From NCBI RefSeq assembly GCF_008704795.1, contig NZ_CP023690.1:9062501-9126500 (forward strand): 64,000 nucleotides of DNA. Direction: 5' to 3'. Positions 28,865-37,571 of the stretch are shown in pieces. The notes below the pieces were generated by a model. It ran no database searches. It had not been told where the DNA came from and saw only the letters and a list, made by a program, of their open reading frames with translations. The stretch comes from Streptomyces spectabilis (GTDB lineage Bacteria; Actinomycetota; Actinomycetes; Streptomycetales; Streptomycetaceae). The translations under genes were made by a program, and so were the position numbers. Numbering within the stretch: position 1 is the first letter of the stretch; each line of letters begins with the position of its first letter.

Positions 28865-28891
28865 GAGCGGGCTGTGCTCCACAGCCCGCTC
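28865..28891 (+). terminator. First terminator of the pentose phosphate operon
   Basis: GAGCGGGCTGTG (28865-28876) and CACAGCCCGCTC (28880-28891) form a perfect 12-bp stem with a 3-nt loop, directly after the gnd stop codon. Confidence 0.9.
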
Positions 28892-28894
28892 ACC

Positions 28895-28932
28895 CGCGCG
28901 GCTCCCCCTCCCGCACCGTGGGGAGCCGCGCG
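28895..28932. terminator. Second hairpin (CGCGCGGCTCCCC/GGGGAGCCGCGCG)
   Basis: Arms 28895-28907 and 28920-28932 form a perfect 13-bp stem with a 12-nt loop, following the first terminator by 3 nt. It may be a back-up terminator. Confidence 0.75.
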
Positions 28933-29093
28933 GAAACTCGCTGGCCGCGTCGCGGCAGGGGCCCTACGATCGCGCCCCATGAAGTGAGTGATGACCTCCG
29001 CGCGCCGATCCGCGCGACGCCGTTCGAGCCCCGGCTCCGGCGTCGGCGAGGCGCGCCCGCACGCCCGTCATCCCTTCACACGATCGGAACCCC

Positions 29094-29843
29094 ATGACCG
29101 ACGACACCTTCCTGCGCTCCGTCACCGAACGCCTCGCCGCCCTGCCCGCCGTGCACGCCGTCACCCTCGGCGGCTCGCGCGCCCAGGGAACCCACACGCC
29201 AGACAGCGACTGGGACATGGCGGTCTACTACCGGGGCGGCTTCGACCCGGCCGACCTGCGCGCCGTCGGCTGGGACGGCGAGGTCTCCGGCCTCGGCGAC
29301 TGGGGCGGGGGCGTCTTCAACGGCGGGGCGTGGCTGACCATCGAGGGCCGCAGCGTCGACGTCCACTACCGCGACCTCGATGTCGTCGCACACGAACTGG
29401 CCGAGGCCCGGCAGGGGCGCTTCCACTGGGAGCCGCTGATGTTCCACCTGGCGGGCGTCCCGAGCTACCTCCTCGTCGCCGAACTCGCCGTCAACCAGGT
29501 GCTGAGCGGCACCTTGCCCCGCCCCGCGTACCCGGCGGCGCTGCGCGGGACGGCCCCGGCGTTCTGGCACGGCCGCGCCGCCCTGACGCTTCAGTACGCC
29601 AAGGGCGCGTACGTCGTTCGCGGCCGTGCCACCGAGGTCGCGGGGGCCCTTGCCGTGGCCGCCATGGACACGGCACACGCGGTCCTCGCGGCGCGCGGCG
29701 AGTGGACCACGAACGAGAAGCGGCTCCTGGAACGGGCCGGGCTCCACGGCATCGACGCGATCGTGGCGTCCCTGCGCCCGGACCGGCAGGTTCTGGCAGG
29801 GGCGGTCGCGGAGGCGGAAGAGCTGTTCGCGGCGGCGGGCTGA
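29094..29843 (+). CDS. Nucleotidyltransferase-fold (aminoglycoside adenylyltransferase-like) protein
   Basis: This 249-residue protein has a MNT/Pol-beta-type nucleotidyltransferase N-terminus. The active-site pattern GGSRAQGTHTPDSDWDMAVY (about residues 25-44) has GGS and DxD in the right order, and a third acidic residue is in VDVHY (about residue 85). The C-terminal half is helical and resembles KNTase/DUF4111-type substrate domains. It probably transfers a nucleotidyl group to a small substrate or an RNA, or may be part of a toxin-antitoxin type pair, but no partner gene adjoins. It stands alone between two strong terminators. Confidence 0.8.
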   Translation: MTDDTFLRSVTERLAALPAVHAVTLGGSRAQGTHTPDSDWDMAVYYRGGFDPADLRAVGWDGEVSGLGDWGGGVFNGGAWLTIEGRSVDVHYRDLDVVAHELAEARQGRFHWEPLMFHLAGVPSYLLVAELAVNQVLSGTLPRPAYPAALRGTAPAFWHGRAALTLQYAKGAYVVRGRATEVAGALAVAAMDTAHAVLAARGEWTTNEKRLLERAGLHGIDAIVASLRPDRQVLAGAVAEAEELFAAAG

Positions 29844-29847
29844 ACGA

Positions 29848-29883
29848 CGTAGGGGCGGAGAGCCGTGGCTCTCCGCCCCTACG
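29848..29883. terminator. Bidirectional terminator between nucleotidyltransferase and FG-GAP genes
   Basis: Arms 29848-29864 and 29867-29883 are perfectly complementary over 17 bp (CGTAGGGGCGGAGAGCC and its complement). It lies just after the nucleotidyltransferase stop and 39 bp before the stop of the convergent FG-GAP gene. Confidence 0.92.
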
Positions 29884-29922
29884 GGCGGCCGACGGCCCGT
29901 CGCGGCTGCCGGCGAAGCGCTG

Positions 29923-31440
29923 CTAGCGCAGGGCGCTGCCGAAGAGCGCCGCGACGGACGGGGCCGAGAGGTCCTTGGGGCCGAAGGCCACGGACTTCTT
30001 GGCCGTCAGGCCCGTGGACGTGCCGCGCAGCGACCACAGGGCGCCCGCGCTCGCGTTCTCGTTGACCGAGGACGCGGCGAGGTCGGCGCGGCCGTCGCCG
30101 GTGACGTCGAGCAGGGCCGTGGCGGCGCCGAACGCGTCGCCCTTCTCACCGACGCCGGGGATCTCCGGCGTGTCCTGCTGGAAGGCCTGTGCGCCGGTAC
30201 CGGTCACACCGGAGGCACTGCCGCGGACCAGGACGACGGAACCGGCGTCCTTGACGCGGCCGACGTCCTCGCCGGGCACGCCGACGGCGATGTCGGCGAA
30301 GCCGTCGCGGTTGACGTCGCCCACGGCGACGGAGGCGCCGAACGCGTCACCGTCCTCCTCGGCACCGGGGACACCGGGCAGGTCCTGGTTGAACTTCTGG
30401 ACCTGGCCCTCGCCCAGCTTCAGGCCGTCCTTCGAGCCGTAGGCGACCATGACCTTCGACTCGTACTCGCTGTCGCCGACCACCAGGTCGTCGTAGTGGT
30501 CGCCGTTGATGTCGCCGAGGGCGAGGGCCCCGTCGGAGCCGACGGCCTGGCCGCGCTTGAAGCCGGTGGGCGAGCCGTACAGCACCCTGTTGCCCCACTC
30601 GCCGTCGCCGTAGTAGTCGTTCATGGCGATGTCGGCGCGGCCGTCGCCGTTGATGTCGCCGACGGCCTTGGGCACGACCGGGCCCTTCACGGAGCGCGGG
30701 CCGTCGATGCAGCTCTCCGGCTTGCCGGGCAGCGGCGAGCAGTCGAGGTCGGGGCGCTCGTCGCCGCCGTAGCTCCACCACTGCGACTTGTCCATGAAGT
30801 CGAGGGTCGCGGTGGGCTTCGCGGTGCGCGAGATCGGGCCCTTCCACAGCTTGGCGCGCTGGTCGACGGGGTCGTCGCCGTGGTAGGCCACGGTGGCGAA
30901 CAACGCCAGGTCGGTCTTGCCGTCCCCGTCGAAGTCGCCCGCCTGCGGGGCGTGGCCGTACGTGTTGATCTTCGTGCCGCTGGTGAGGCCGGACGCGGAG
31001 CCCCACATGATCACCGACCCCGCGTCCCGCCAGCCGGTGCCGATGACCAGGTCGGTGAAGCCGTCGCCGTCCAGGTCGCCCTTGGTGAAGGAGCGGCCGA
31101 ACTCCTGCTTGGTGGCGGCCGGGCCGGGCACACCGTTGGTGGAGCGGCTGATGATCTTCTTGTGGGCCGGGTCGAGACCGTTCTTGGAGCCGTAGGCCAC
31201 CGCCACGTATCCGGCCTTCTTCTTGCTGGAGACGGTGGCGCCCGGGGCGCCGACGACGAGGTCGGCGTAGCCGTCGCCGTTGAAGTCGTCGGTCGCCTCG
31301 GCGGCGGCGGTCTTCTTGGCGGCGGGGGTGGCGGCCTCGGCCGGGCTCTGGCCGAGGGACCAGATCGTCAGCCCGCCCGTCAGCAGGGACATGGCGACCA
31401 GGGGCGTGGTGAGACGGGCTCGGCGACGTGCTCGAGACAT
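29923..31440 (-). CDS. Secreted FG-GAP/VCBS-repeat (integrin alpha-like beta-propeller) protein
   Basis: This 505-residue secreted protein has a signal peptide (LVAMSLLTGGLTIWSLG, then QSPAEAA) and at least six FG-GAP blades. Each blade has a calcium-binding DxNGDGxxD-type loop: DDFNGDGYADLVVG, GDLDGDGFTDLVIG, GDFDGDGKTDLAL, GDINGDGRADIAM, GDINGDHYDDLVVG, GDVNRDGFADIAVG and LDVTGDGRADL. Such propellers bind ligands or cell-wall material extracellularly; no catalytic domain is visible. GGAAG precedes ATG 31440. The gene is divergent from the ArsR-SRPBCC gene, whose promoter starts about 130 bp away. Confidence 0.9.
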   Translation of the reverse strand: MSRARRRARLTTPLVAMSLLTGGLTIWSLGQSPAEAATPAAKKTAAAEATDDFNGDGYADLVVGAPGATVSSKKKAGYVAVAYGSKNGLDPAHKKIISRSTNGVPGPAATKQEFGRSFTKGDLDGDGFTDLVIGTGWRDAGSVIMWGSASGLTSGTKINTYGHAPQAGDFDGDGKTDLALFATVAYHGDDPVDQRAKLWKGPISRTAKPTATLDFMDKSQWWSYGGDERPDLDCSPLPGKPESCIDGPRSVKGPVVPKAVGDINGDGRADIAMNDYYGDGEWGNRVLYGSPTGFKRGQAVGSDGALALGDINGDHYDDLVVGDSEYESKVMVAYGSKDGLKLGEGQVQKFNQDLPGVPGAEEDGDAFGASVAVGDVNRDGFADIAVGVPGEDVGRVKDAGSVVLVRGSASGVTGTGAQAFQQDTPEIPGVGEKGDAFGAATALLDVTGDGRADLAASSVNENASAGALWSLRGTSTGLTAKKSVAFGPKDLSAPSVAALFGSALR

Positions 31441-31576
31441 AGGGCTTCCATATTCCTTTGATCGAAGGACGGCGCTGAACATCCGTGGGGAGTTCACCGC
31501 CGGTTCACCCCCCTTGACCGCCCAGGTCCCCCAAAGGTTGCACGGCGCATCGGGGGTCTCCCGCCGCACGCCCGCC

Positions 31577-31628
31577 TTGACATGCAGCCGAATGGCTGCC
31601 TATTGTTTTTAGGCAGCTGGATGGCTGC
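31577..31628 (+). promoter_or_regulatory. Promoter and twin operators of the ArsR-SRPBCC gene
   Basis: TTGACA (31577-31582) and TATTGT (31601-31606), with an 18-bp spacer, form a sigma-70-type promoter. Two near-identical dyads, GCAGCCGAATGGCTGC (31584-31599) and GCAGCTGGATGGCTGC (31613-31628), flank the -10 element with centres 29 bp apart. The outer arms ATGCAGCC and GGCTGCAT also pair with each other. This is an ideal site for autorepression by the ArsR protein encoded just downstream; binding is inferred. Confidence 0.8.
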
Positions 31629-31644
31629 ATATCTGGGGGCGGAG

Positions 31645-32469
31645 ATGGACGACGAGATGGACGAGGTCTTCAAGGCGCTGGCCGACAGCAGTCGCAGGCG
31701 GCTGCTCGACAGCCTGAACGCCCGCAACGGCCAGAGTCTGCGCGAGCTGTGCTCGGAGCTCGACATGGCCCGGCAGTCGGTGAGCAAGCACCTGGCCCTC
31801 CTGGAGGAGGCCAACCTGGTCACCACCGTCCGGCGGGGCAGGGAGAAGCTCCACTACCTGAACGCCGAGCCCATCAACGCCATCGCCGACCGCTGGATCA
31901 GCCGCTACGACCGCGCGCGGGCGCACGCGCTCGCCGATCTCAAGCACGCATTGGAGAGCACCGCCATGAGCAGCAGCGACAACACCGCGTTCGTCTACAC
32001 CACGTACATCAGGACCACGCCCGAGAAGCTGTGGCAGGCCCTGACCGACCCGGCCTTCACCCGGCGCTACTGGGGCCTGGAGTTCGTCACCGACTGGAAG
32101 CCGGGATCGGTGATGGCCTGGGAGGGCCACGGCCTGACCGGCCCCGACCCCGAGCAGGTCGTCCTGGAGTGCGACCCCTACCGGAGGCTCTCCTACACCT
32201 GGCACACCTTCACGCCCGGCTTCGCCAAGGCGGTGGAGGTCGACGACGAGACGTTCGCGAAGATCTCCGCCGAGAAGCGCTCCAAGGTGTCGTTCGACAT
32301 CGAGGCGCAGGGCGAGACCGTCAAGCTCACCGTCGTCCACGACGGTTTCGAGCCCGGCAGCACCGTCCTCGCCATGATCCAAGACGGCTGGGCCGCGCTC
32401 CTGTCCAGTCTCAAGACCCTCCTGGAGACGGGCGAGGAACTCCCGGACCCCGCCAAGCGGGACGCCTGA
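31645..32469 (+). CDS. ArsR-family HTH fused to an SRPBCC (AHSA1-like) domain
   Basis: This 274-residue protein has an N-terminal winged-helix ArsR domain (about residues 1-90, FKALADSSRRRLLDSLNARN, then ARQSVSKHLALLEEANLV) and a C-terminal SRPBCC/activator-of-Hsp90-like hydrophobic-ligand domain (about residues 112-270, VYTTYIRTTPEKLWQALTDP and YWGLEFVTDWKPGS). In many actinobacteria these are two adjacent genes; here they are fused. An internal ATG at 31966 is preceded by GGAGAG at a correct distance, just at the domain border, so the SRPBCC part may also be made alone. I start at ATG 31645; ATG 31657 is an alternative. Typical targets of this class are genes for small-molecule response. 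Confidence 0.88.
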   Translation: MDDEMDEVFKALADSSRRRLLDSLNARNGQSLRELCSELDMARQSVSKHLALLEEANLVTTVRRGREKLHYLNAEPINAIADRWISRYDRARAHALADLKHALESTAMSSSDNTAFVYTTYIRTTPEKLWQALTDPAFTRRYWGLEFVTDWKPGSVMAWEGHGLTGPDPEQVVLECDPYRRLSYTWHTFTPGFAKAVEVDDETFAKISAEKRSKVSFDIEAQGETVKLTVVHDGFEPGSTVLAMIQDGWAALLSSLKTLLETGEELPDPAKRDA

Positions 32470-32560
32470 CCCGGCGGGGCGGACCTCCCGCCGACGCACT
32501 TCGCCCCCGCCGGGGACGGGCCGCCGATGTGTGCGTAACCTGCCAGGAGGAGGTGGGGGC

Positions 32561-33496
32561 ATGCGGGACGCGGACCCCGGGCTTTTCGGGCCCTCGTCGG
32601 TGACGTGGCAGATGCACGGCGATCCCATGATGTGGGTCGCGGGTGTACGCGCCCTGTACCTGCAGGCGCTGCACCCGCGCGCCGTGCGCGGCGTCATGCA
32701 GAACTCCGACTTCCGCAAGGACGCCTGGGGCCGCCTCATGCGCACCGCGGGCTTCGTCGGCACCACGACGTACGGCACCACCGAGGCCGCCGAGAAGGCG
32801 GGCGCCCGGGTGCGCAAGATACACACGATGCTGTCGGCGACCGACCCGGACACGGGGGAGCGGTACGGCGTCGACGAACCCGAGCTGCTCCTGTGGGTGC
32901 ACTGCGCCGAGATCGACTCCTACCTCCACGTCGTCCGCCGCTCCGGCTTCCCGGTCGGCGCCGCGGCCGCCGACCGGTACGTCGCCGAACACCGCGAGAG
33001 CGCGCGCCTGGTGGGCCTCGACCCCGCGCGCGTACCGGCGTCGACCGCCGAACTCGCCGCGTACTTCGAGAAGGTGGCCCCCGACCTCGCCGCCGGAGCG
33101 GAGGCGCGCGTCGTCGACGACTTCCTGCAACGGCCGCCGACCGCACCCCTGCTGGTCCCGGCGCGCGCCCTGCTGTGGCGGCGCGTGGCGAACCTGGCCT
33201 ACGCGTCGCTGCCCCGTTACGCCCACGCCCTGTACGGCAGGCCCGCGCCGCCGCCCGCGACGGTGACGCGTCGCCTCGTCACCACGGGCACCTTGCTGCG
33301 CTGTGTTCCCGCCCGACTGCGCTGGCAGTTGCCGCCCAAGCACATCCTGCGCGCCATGGCCCGGCTCGGCCCGGGCAGCCGCCCGGCGTCGTACAAAGTC
33401 GACAGACAGGACGCCATACTGGACGGGCCGGGGAGGGCGCGACGACGCGACGGGGGCGACAGCACGAGATGCCAGAGTCGGGGGACACCAGGCTGA
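32561..33496 (+). CDS. MpaB-family (DUF2236, latex-clearing-protein-like) oxygenase-like protein
   Basis: This 311-residue protein belongs to the MpaB/Lcp-like family, which includes haem-dependent oxygenases such as rubber oxygenase and fungal MpaB. Features are SSVTWQMHGDPMMWVAGVRALYLQALHPRA near the start (His residues that can bind haem), FRKDAWGRLMRTAGFVGTTTYG, WVHCAEIDSYL and the C-terminal RAMARLGPGSRP. AGGAGGAGGTGGGGGC precedes ATG 32561. The end overlaps the start of the downstream kinase gene by 28 bp. Its substrate is unknown; secretion is not predicted. Confidence 0.82.
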   Translation: MRDADPGLFGPSSVTWQMHGDPMMWVAGVRALYLQALHPRAVRGVMQNSDFRKDAWGRLMRTAGFVGTTTYGTTEAAEKAGARVRKIHTMLSATDPDTGERYGVDEPELLLWVHCAEIDSYLHVVRRSGFPVGAAAADRYVAEHRESARLVGLDPARVPASTAELAAYFEKVAPDLAAGAEARVVDDFLQRPPTAPLLVPARALLWRRVANLAYASLPRYAHALYGRPAPPPATVTRRLVTTGTLLRCVPARLRWQLPPKHILRAMARLGPGSRPASYKVDRQDAILDGPGRARRRDGGDSTRCQSRGTPG

Positions 33497-35775
33497 TCCA
33501 GGGCCGGTACCAGCTGCTCGACCTGATCGGCCGCGGCGGCATGGGCGAGGTGTGGCGGGCCCGCGACGAATCGCTGGGCCGCAGGGTCGCCGTGAAGTGC
33601 CTCAAGCCGCTCGGGCCCCAGCACGACCCGGGGTTCACCCGTGTCCTGCGCGAGCGCTTCCGGCGCGAGGCCCGGGTCGCCGCCGCGCTCCAGCACCGCG
33701 GCATCACCGTCGTGCACGACTTCGGCGAGTCCGACGGCGTCCTGTACCTGGTGATGGAGCTCCTCGAAGGGCGCAACCTCAGCCAGCTCCTGGAGGACAA
33801 CCAGCAGCACCCGCTGCCCGTCCCCGACGTCGTGGACATCGCGGAGCAGGTCGCGTCCGCGCTCGCCTACACCCACGAACAGGGCATCGTGCACCGCGAC
33901 TTGAAGCCCGCGAACATCATGCGACTCGTCGACGGCACGGTGAAGATCTGCGACTTCGGCATCGCCCGGCTCGGCCACGACATCGGCTTCACCTCCCGCC
34001 TGACCAACACGAACATCGCCATGGGCACCCCGCACTACATGTCGCCCGAGCAGATCAGCGGAGCCGAGGTCGACCAGCGCAGCGACCTGTACTCCTTCGG
34101 CTGCGTCCTGTACGAACTGGCCACCGGGGCGCCGCCGTTCGACCTGGACGACGCGTGGGCGATCCTCGTCGGCCACCGCGACACCGAGCCCGAGCCGCCG
34201 CGCCGCCGCCGTGGCGAACTCCCCGAGTTCTTCGACCGGATCGTCCTCGACCTGCTCGCCAAGCACCCCGACCAGCGGCCCGGCGACGCTCGCGAGCTGG
34301 GCCGCCGCATCGCCGCGGGCCGCGGCGCGCACCCGAACCGCGCCACCTACGTCCCCACGGTCGTCAGCCCGCACCTGCGCCGCACCCAGCACCCGCCTCC
34401 CGAGCGGTCAGGGGAGCGGTCCGGGGAGCGGCCCGCACCCGGCCGCCCCGAGCCGTCCCTGCCGTCGTGGACGCGCGGCATGACCACCGGCCACAAGGCG
34501 ACCGGCGCGGGCCCCCTGCGCCTGACCCCGCCCGACGCGGCCGCGGGCCTCACCGGCGAGTGGATCCCGCGCGCCGGCGGCCGCCGCCCGGTCGTGCCGC
34601 GGCCCGCGACCGCCCGGCCGACCCCGCCGCCCGACGTCCTCGCCACCCTCGTCAGCAGGCACAACGCGGGCCTGAGCCTCGGCCGCCTCGGCCGCTGGAC
34701 GGAAGCGGGCGAGGTGCACCGCGCCGTCGCCGCCGAGCGCGAGCACGTCCTCGGCGCGGACCACCCCGACACCCTCGCCAGCCGGTACGAGGTCGGGTTC
34801 ACGCTCAGCCGCACCGGGCGGCCCGCCGACGCCCTGCGCGAGTACACCCGCGTCGCCGAGGGTCGCGAGCGCGCGCTCGGCGGCGAACACACGGACACGC
34901 TCGCCGTCCGCCAGGAGATGGCGTACGTCCTGGGCCAGCTCGGACGGCACTTCGAGGCCCACCAGATGTACACATCGGTGCTCGCCGTGCGGGAGCGCAC
35001 CGCGGGCCCCGACCACCCCGACACCCTGCGCTGCCGCCACAACCTGGCGTTCAACCTCAGCCGTCTGGGCCGCCTGGAGGACTCCTACCGCCTGGCCCGC
35101 GACGTCGCCGCCGCCCGGGCCCGCGTCCTCGGACCCACCCACCCCGACACCCTCGTCACCCGCTACGAAGTCGCCTACACCCTGGGCCAGTTGGGCCGCT
35201 GGCCGGAAGCGCTGCAGACCTATCGCGAGGTCGCGGAGGCCCGTGCGCGGGCCCTCGGCGCCGACCACCCCGACACGCTCGCCGCGCGCTACGAGGTCGG
35301 CATCAGCCTCGGCCGCCTGGGCCGCAGTGCCGAGGCCCTGGAGCTGTACCGCGCCCTCATCGAGGACCGCGCCCGCGTGAACGGCCCCGCCGACCCCGAG
35401 ACCCTGCGCGCCCGCCACGGCCTCGGCGTCAACCTCGGCCGCCAGGGCCGCTGGGAGGAGGCGCTCGCCGAGGCCCGCGACGTCTGCGCCGTGCGCGAGC
35501 GCGTGCTCGGCGCGGACCACCCCGACACCCTGGTCAGCCGCCGCGAGATCGCCGTCGGCCTCGGCTGGCTCGGCCGCTGGGCGGACGCGCTCACGGCCTA
35601 CCGCCACGTGGCCGCGGCCCGCGAGCGCGTGCTCGGCGCCGGCCACCCCGACACGCTCGCCAGCCGCAACGACGAGGCCCACTGCCTGGAGCAGCTGGGG
35701 CGCGGCGCGGAAGCGGTGGCGCTGTACCGCAGGGTGGCGGCACTGCGCCAGCAGCGGGCGACGGGCGGCCACTGA
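33469..35775 (+). CDS. Ser/Thr protein kinase with C-terminal tetratricopeptide-type repeats
   Basis: This is a 768-residue cytosolic protein with no visible transmembrane helix. Kinase domain, about residues 10-280: GRGGMGEV glycine loop, VAVK lysine K43, HRDLKP catalytic loop (D144), DFG motif (D162) and MSPEQISG. A Pro/Arg-rich linker (about 280-390) precedes about eight repeats of roughly 42 residues, each with the marker H-P-D-T-L (RVLGADHPDTLASRYEVGF and relatives) and the type seen in kinesin-light-chain/NB-ARC-associated TPR proteins. ATG 33469 is chosen because it begins just before the kinase domain and has an upstream GGGGGCGAC. The gene overlaps the MpaB-like gene by 28 bp. The repeats probably bind partner proteins. 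Confidence 0.92.
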   Translation: MPESGDTRLIQGRYQLLDLIGRGGMGEVWRARDESLGRRVAVKCLKPLGPQHDPGFTRVLRERFRREARVAAALQHRGITVVHDFGESDGVLYLVMELLEGRNLSQLLEDNQQHPLPVPDVVDIAEQVASALAYTHEQGIVHRDLKPANIMRLVDGTVKICDFGIARLGHDIGFTSRLTNTNIAMGTPHYMSPEQISGAEVDQRSDLYSFGCVLYELATGAPPFDLDDAWAILVGHRDTEPEPPRRRRGELPEFFDRIVLDLLAKHPDQRPGDARELGRRIAAGRGAHPNRATYVPTVVSPHLRRTQHPPPERSGERSGERPAPGRPEPSLPSWTRGMTTGHKATGAGPLRLTPPDAAAGLTGEWIPRAGGRRPVVPRPATARPTPPPDVLATLVSRHNAGLSLGRLGRWTEAGEVHRAVAAEREHVLGADHPDTLASRYEVGFTLSRTGRPADALREYTRVAEGRERALGGEHTDTLAVRQEMAYVLGQLGRHFEAHQMYTSVLAVRERTAGPDHPDTLRCRHNLAFNLSRLGRLEDSYRLARDVAAARARVLGPTHPDTLVTRYEVAYTLGQLGRWPEALQTYREVAEARARALGADHPDTLAARYEVGISLGRLGRSAEALELYRALIEDRARVNGPADPETLRARHGLGVNLGRQGRWEEALAEARDVCAVRERVLGADHPDTLVSRREIAVGLGWLGRWADALTAYRHVAAARERVLGAGHPDTLASRNDEAHCLEQLGRGAEAVALYRRVAALRQQRATGGH
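34670..35680 (+). repeat. Array of eight TPR-type repeats in the kinase gene
   Basis: The coding sequence has a period of about 126 bp. The DNA marker CACCCCGACAC(C/G)CT (H-P-D-T-L) recurs with small changes, for example near 34760, 35025, 35140, 35265, 35520 and 35645. The sixth unit reads D-P-E-T-L and the second reads H-T-D-T-L. High similarity between units makes recombination-driven copy change possible. Confidence 0.75.
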
Positions 35776-35902
35776 CGACCGCGCACCCCGCGCATCCCGC
35801 GCTCCGCGCATCCGGCGGGTCCCACGCACCTCGTACGCCCCGACGCGCACTCCACTCCCCGTGAAACACCCACTCGAAAACCGATCCGTGCTACGAAGAG
35901 GC

Positions 35903-37471
35903 ATGCGACCCAGCTATGACGCCGTCGTGATCGGCGGAGGCCACAACGCGCTGGTGGCGGCCGCCTACCTCGCCCGCGCGGGCCACTCCGTACTGCTCCT
36001 CGAACGCCTCGGCCGACCGGGCGGGGCCGCCGTGTCCAGCCGCCCGTTCCCCGGCGTCGACGCCCGTCTCTCCCGCTACTCGTACCTCGTGAGCCTGCTC
36101 CCCAGGAAGATCGTCCGCGATCTGGACCTGGACTTCCGGGTCCGCACCCGCAACGTGTCGTCGTACACGCCCACCGTCCGCGACGGGCGCCCCACCGGGC
36201 TCCTGGTGGGCGGCGGCGAGTCCCGGACGCGGGCCTCCTTCGCCCGCCTGACCGGCGACGACCGGGCGTACGAGGCCTGGCGCGACTTCTACGCGCTGAC
36301 CGCCCACGCGGCCCGGCGGATCTTCCCGACGCTCACGGAACCGCTGCCGGACAAGGCGGAGCTGCGGCGGCTCGTCGACGACGACACCGTCTGGCGCACC
36401 CTGTTCGAAGAGCCGATCGGCCGGGCCGTCGAGGCCCGGTTCGCCGACGACCTGGTGCGCGGCGTCGTCCTCACCGACGCACTCATCGGCACCTTCGCCG
36501 ACGCCCACGATCCGGGCCTGCGGCAGAACCGCTGCTTCCTCTACCACGTCATCGGCGGCGGCACCGGCGACTGGAACGTGCCCGTCGGCGGCATGGGCAC
36601 GCTCACCCGCGCCCTCGCCGAGCGCGCCCTGGCCGCGGGCGCCGAGCTGCTCACCGGCCACGAGGTCACCCGCGTCGAGACCGACGGCAAACGCGCCGAG
36701 GTCACCTACCGCACCGCGGACGGCGACGGCACGGTCGCCGCCCGGCACGTGCTCGTCGGCACCTCGCCGCACGAACTCGCCGCCCTCACCGGTCAGACGC
36801 CGCCCGCGCCCGCCGAAGGCGCCCAGCTCAAGGTCAACATGGTGCTGAAGCGGCTCCCCAAGCTCCGCGACGCCTCGGTCGACCCCCGCGAGGCCTTCGC
36901 CGGGACCTTCCACATCGCTGAGGGCTACGCGGAGCTGGCGCGGGCCCACGCCGAGGCCGCGGGCGGCGCCCTGCCCTCGGCACCGCCCTCCGAGATCTAC
37001 TGCCACTCCCTGACCGACCCCACCATCCTCGGCCCCGACCTGGTCGAGCGCGGCTACCACACCCTGACCCTCTTCGGACTGCACACCCCGGCCCGACTGT
37101 TCACCGACGCCACCAACGCCACGGCCCGCGACGCGCTCCTGACCGCGACCCTGGCCCAGCTCGACGCGCACCTGGCCGAGCCGATCGCCGACTGCCTGGC
37201 CACGGACGCGGACGGCCGCCCCTGCGTCGAGGCCAAGACCCCGCTCGACCTGGAGCGCGAGCTGCGCCTGCCCGGCGGCAACATCTTCCACGGGGACCTC
37301 TCCTTCCCGTACGCGGACGACGCCGCCGGCCACGAGGACCGGTGGGAGGACCGGTGGGGCGTGGCCACCGCCCACCCGAACGTCCATCTGTGCGGCGCGG
37401 GCGCCCGCCGTGGCGGTGGCGTCAGCGGCATCGCGGGCCACAACGCCGCGATGGCCGTCCTGGAGCGCTGA
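35903..37471 (+). CDS. PYROXD2/phytoene-desaturase-like FAD oxidoreductase
   Basis: This 522-residue flavoprotein is of the NAD(P)-binding/amine-oxidase-like class. Its N-terminus YDAVVIGGGHNALVAAAYLA contains the dinucleotide-binding motif and the HNALVAAAYLA variant that distinguishes PYROXD2-like proteins from carotenoid desaturases. The pattern VPVGGMGTLTRALAERA lies in the middle, and LCGAGARRGGGVSGIAGHNAA is the C-terminal FAD motif. I start at ATG 35903 (GAAGAGG upstream); an earlier in-frame ATG at 35861 is less well supported. The reaction is unknown. There is no carotenoid cluster nearby. Confidence 0.87.
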   Translation: MRPSYDAVVIGGGHNALVAAAYLARAGHSVLLLERLGRPGGAAVSSRPFPGVDARLSRYSYLVSLLPRKIVRDLDLDFRVRTRNVSSYTPTVRDGRPTGLLVGGGESRTRASFARLTGDDRAYEAWRDFYALTAHAARRIFPTLTEPLPDKAELRRLVDDDTVWRTLFEEPIGRAVEARFADDLVRGVVLTDALIGTFADAHDPGLRQNRCFLYHVIGGGTGDWNVPVGGMGTLTRALAERALAAGAELLTGHEVTRVETDGKRAEVTYRTADGDGTVAARHVLVGTSPHELAALTGQTPPAPAEGAQLKVNMVLKRLPKLRDASVDPREAFAGTFHIAEGYAELARAHAEAAGGALPSAPPSEIYCHSLTDPTILGPDLVERGYHTLTLFGLHTPARLFTDATNATARDALLTATLAQLDAHLAEPIADCLATDADGRPCVEAKTPLDLERELRLPGGNIFHGDLSFPYADDAAGHEDRWEDRWGVATAHPNVHLCGAGARRGGGVSGIAGHNAAMAVLER

Positions 37472-37571
37472 TCAGCGGGGACCGGTGCTGGTGTACGGTC
37501 GGTTCCGGCCGACGCGAGGGGCCGGGAGGGATGTCCCTCGCGCGTGTGGAGGAAAGCGAGAGGTGCTCACC

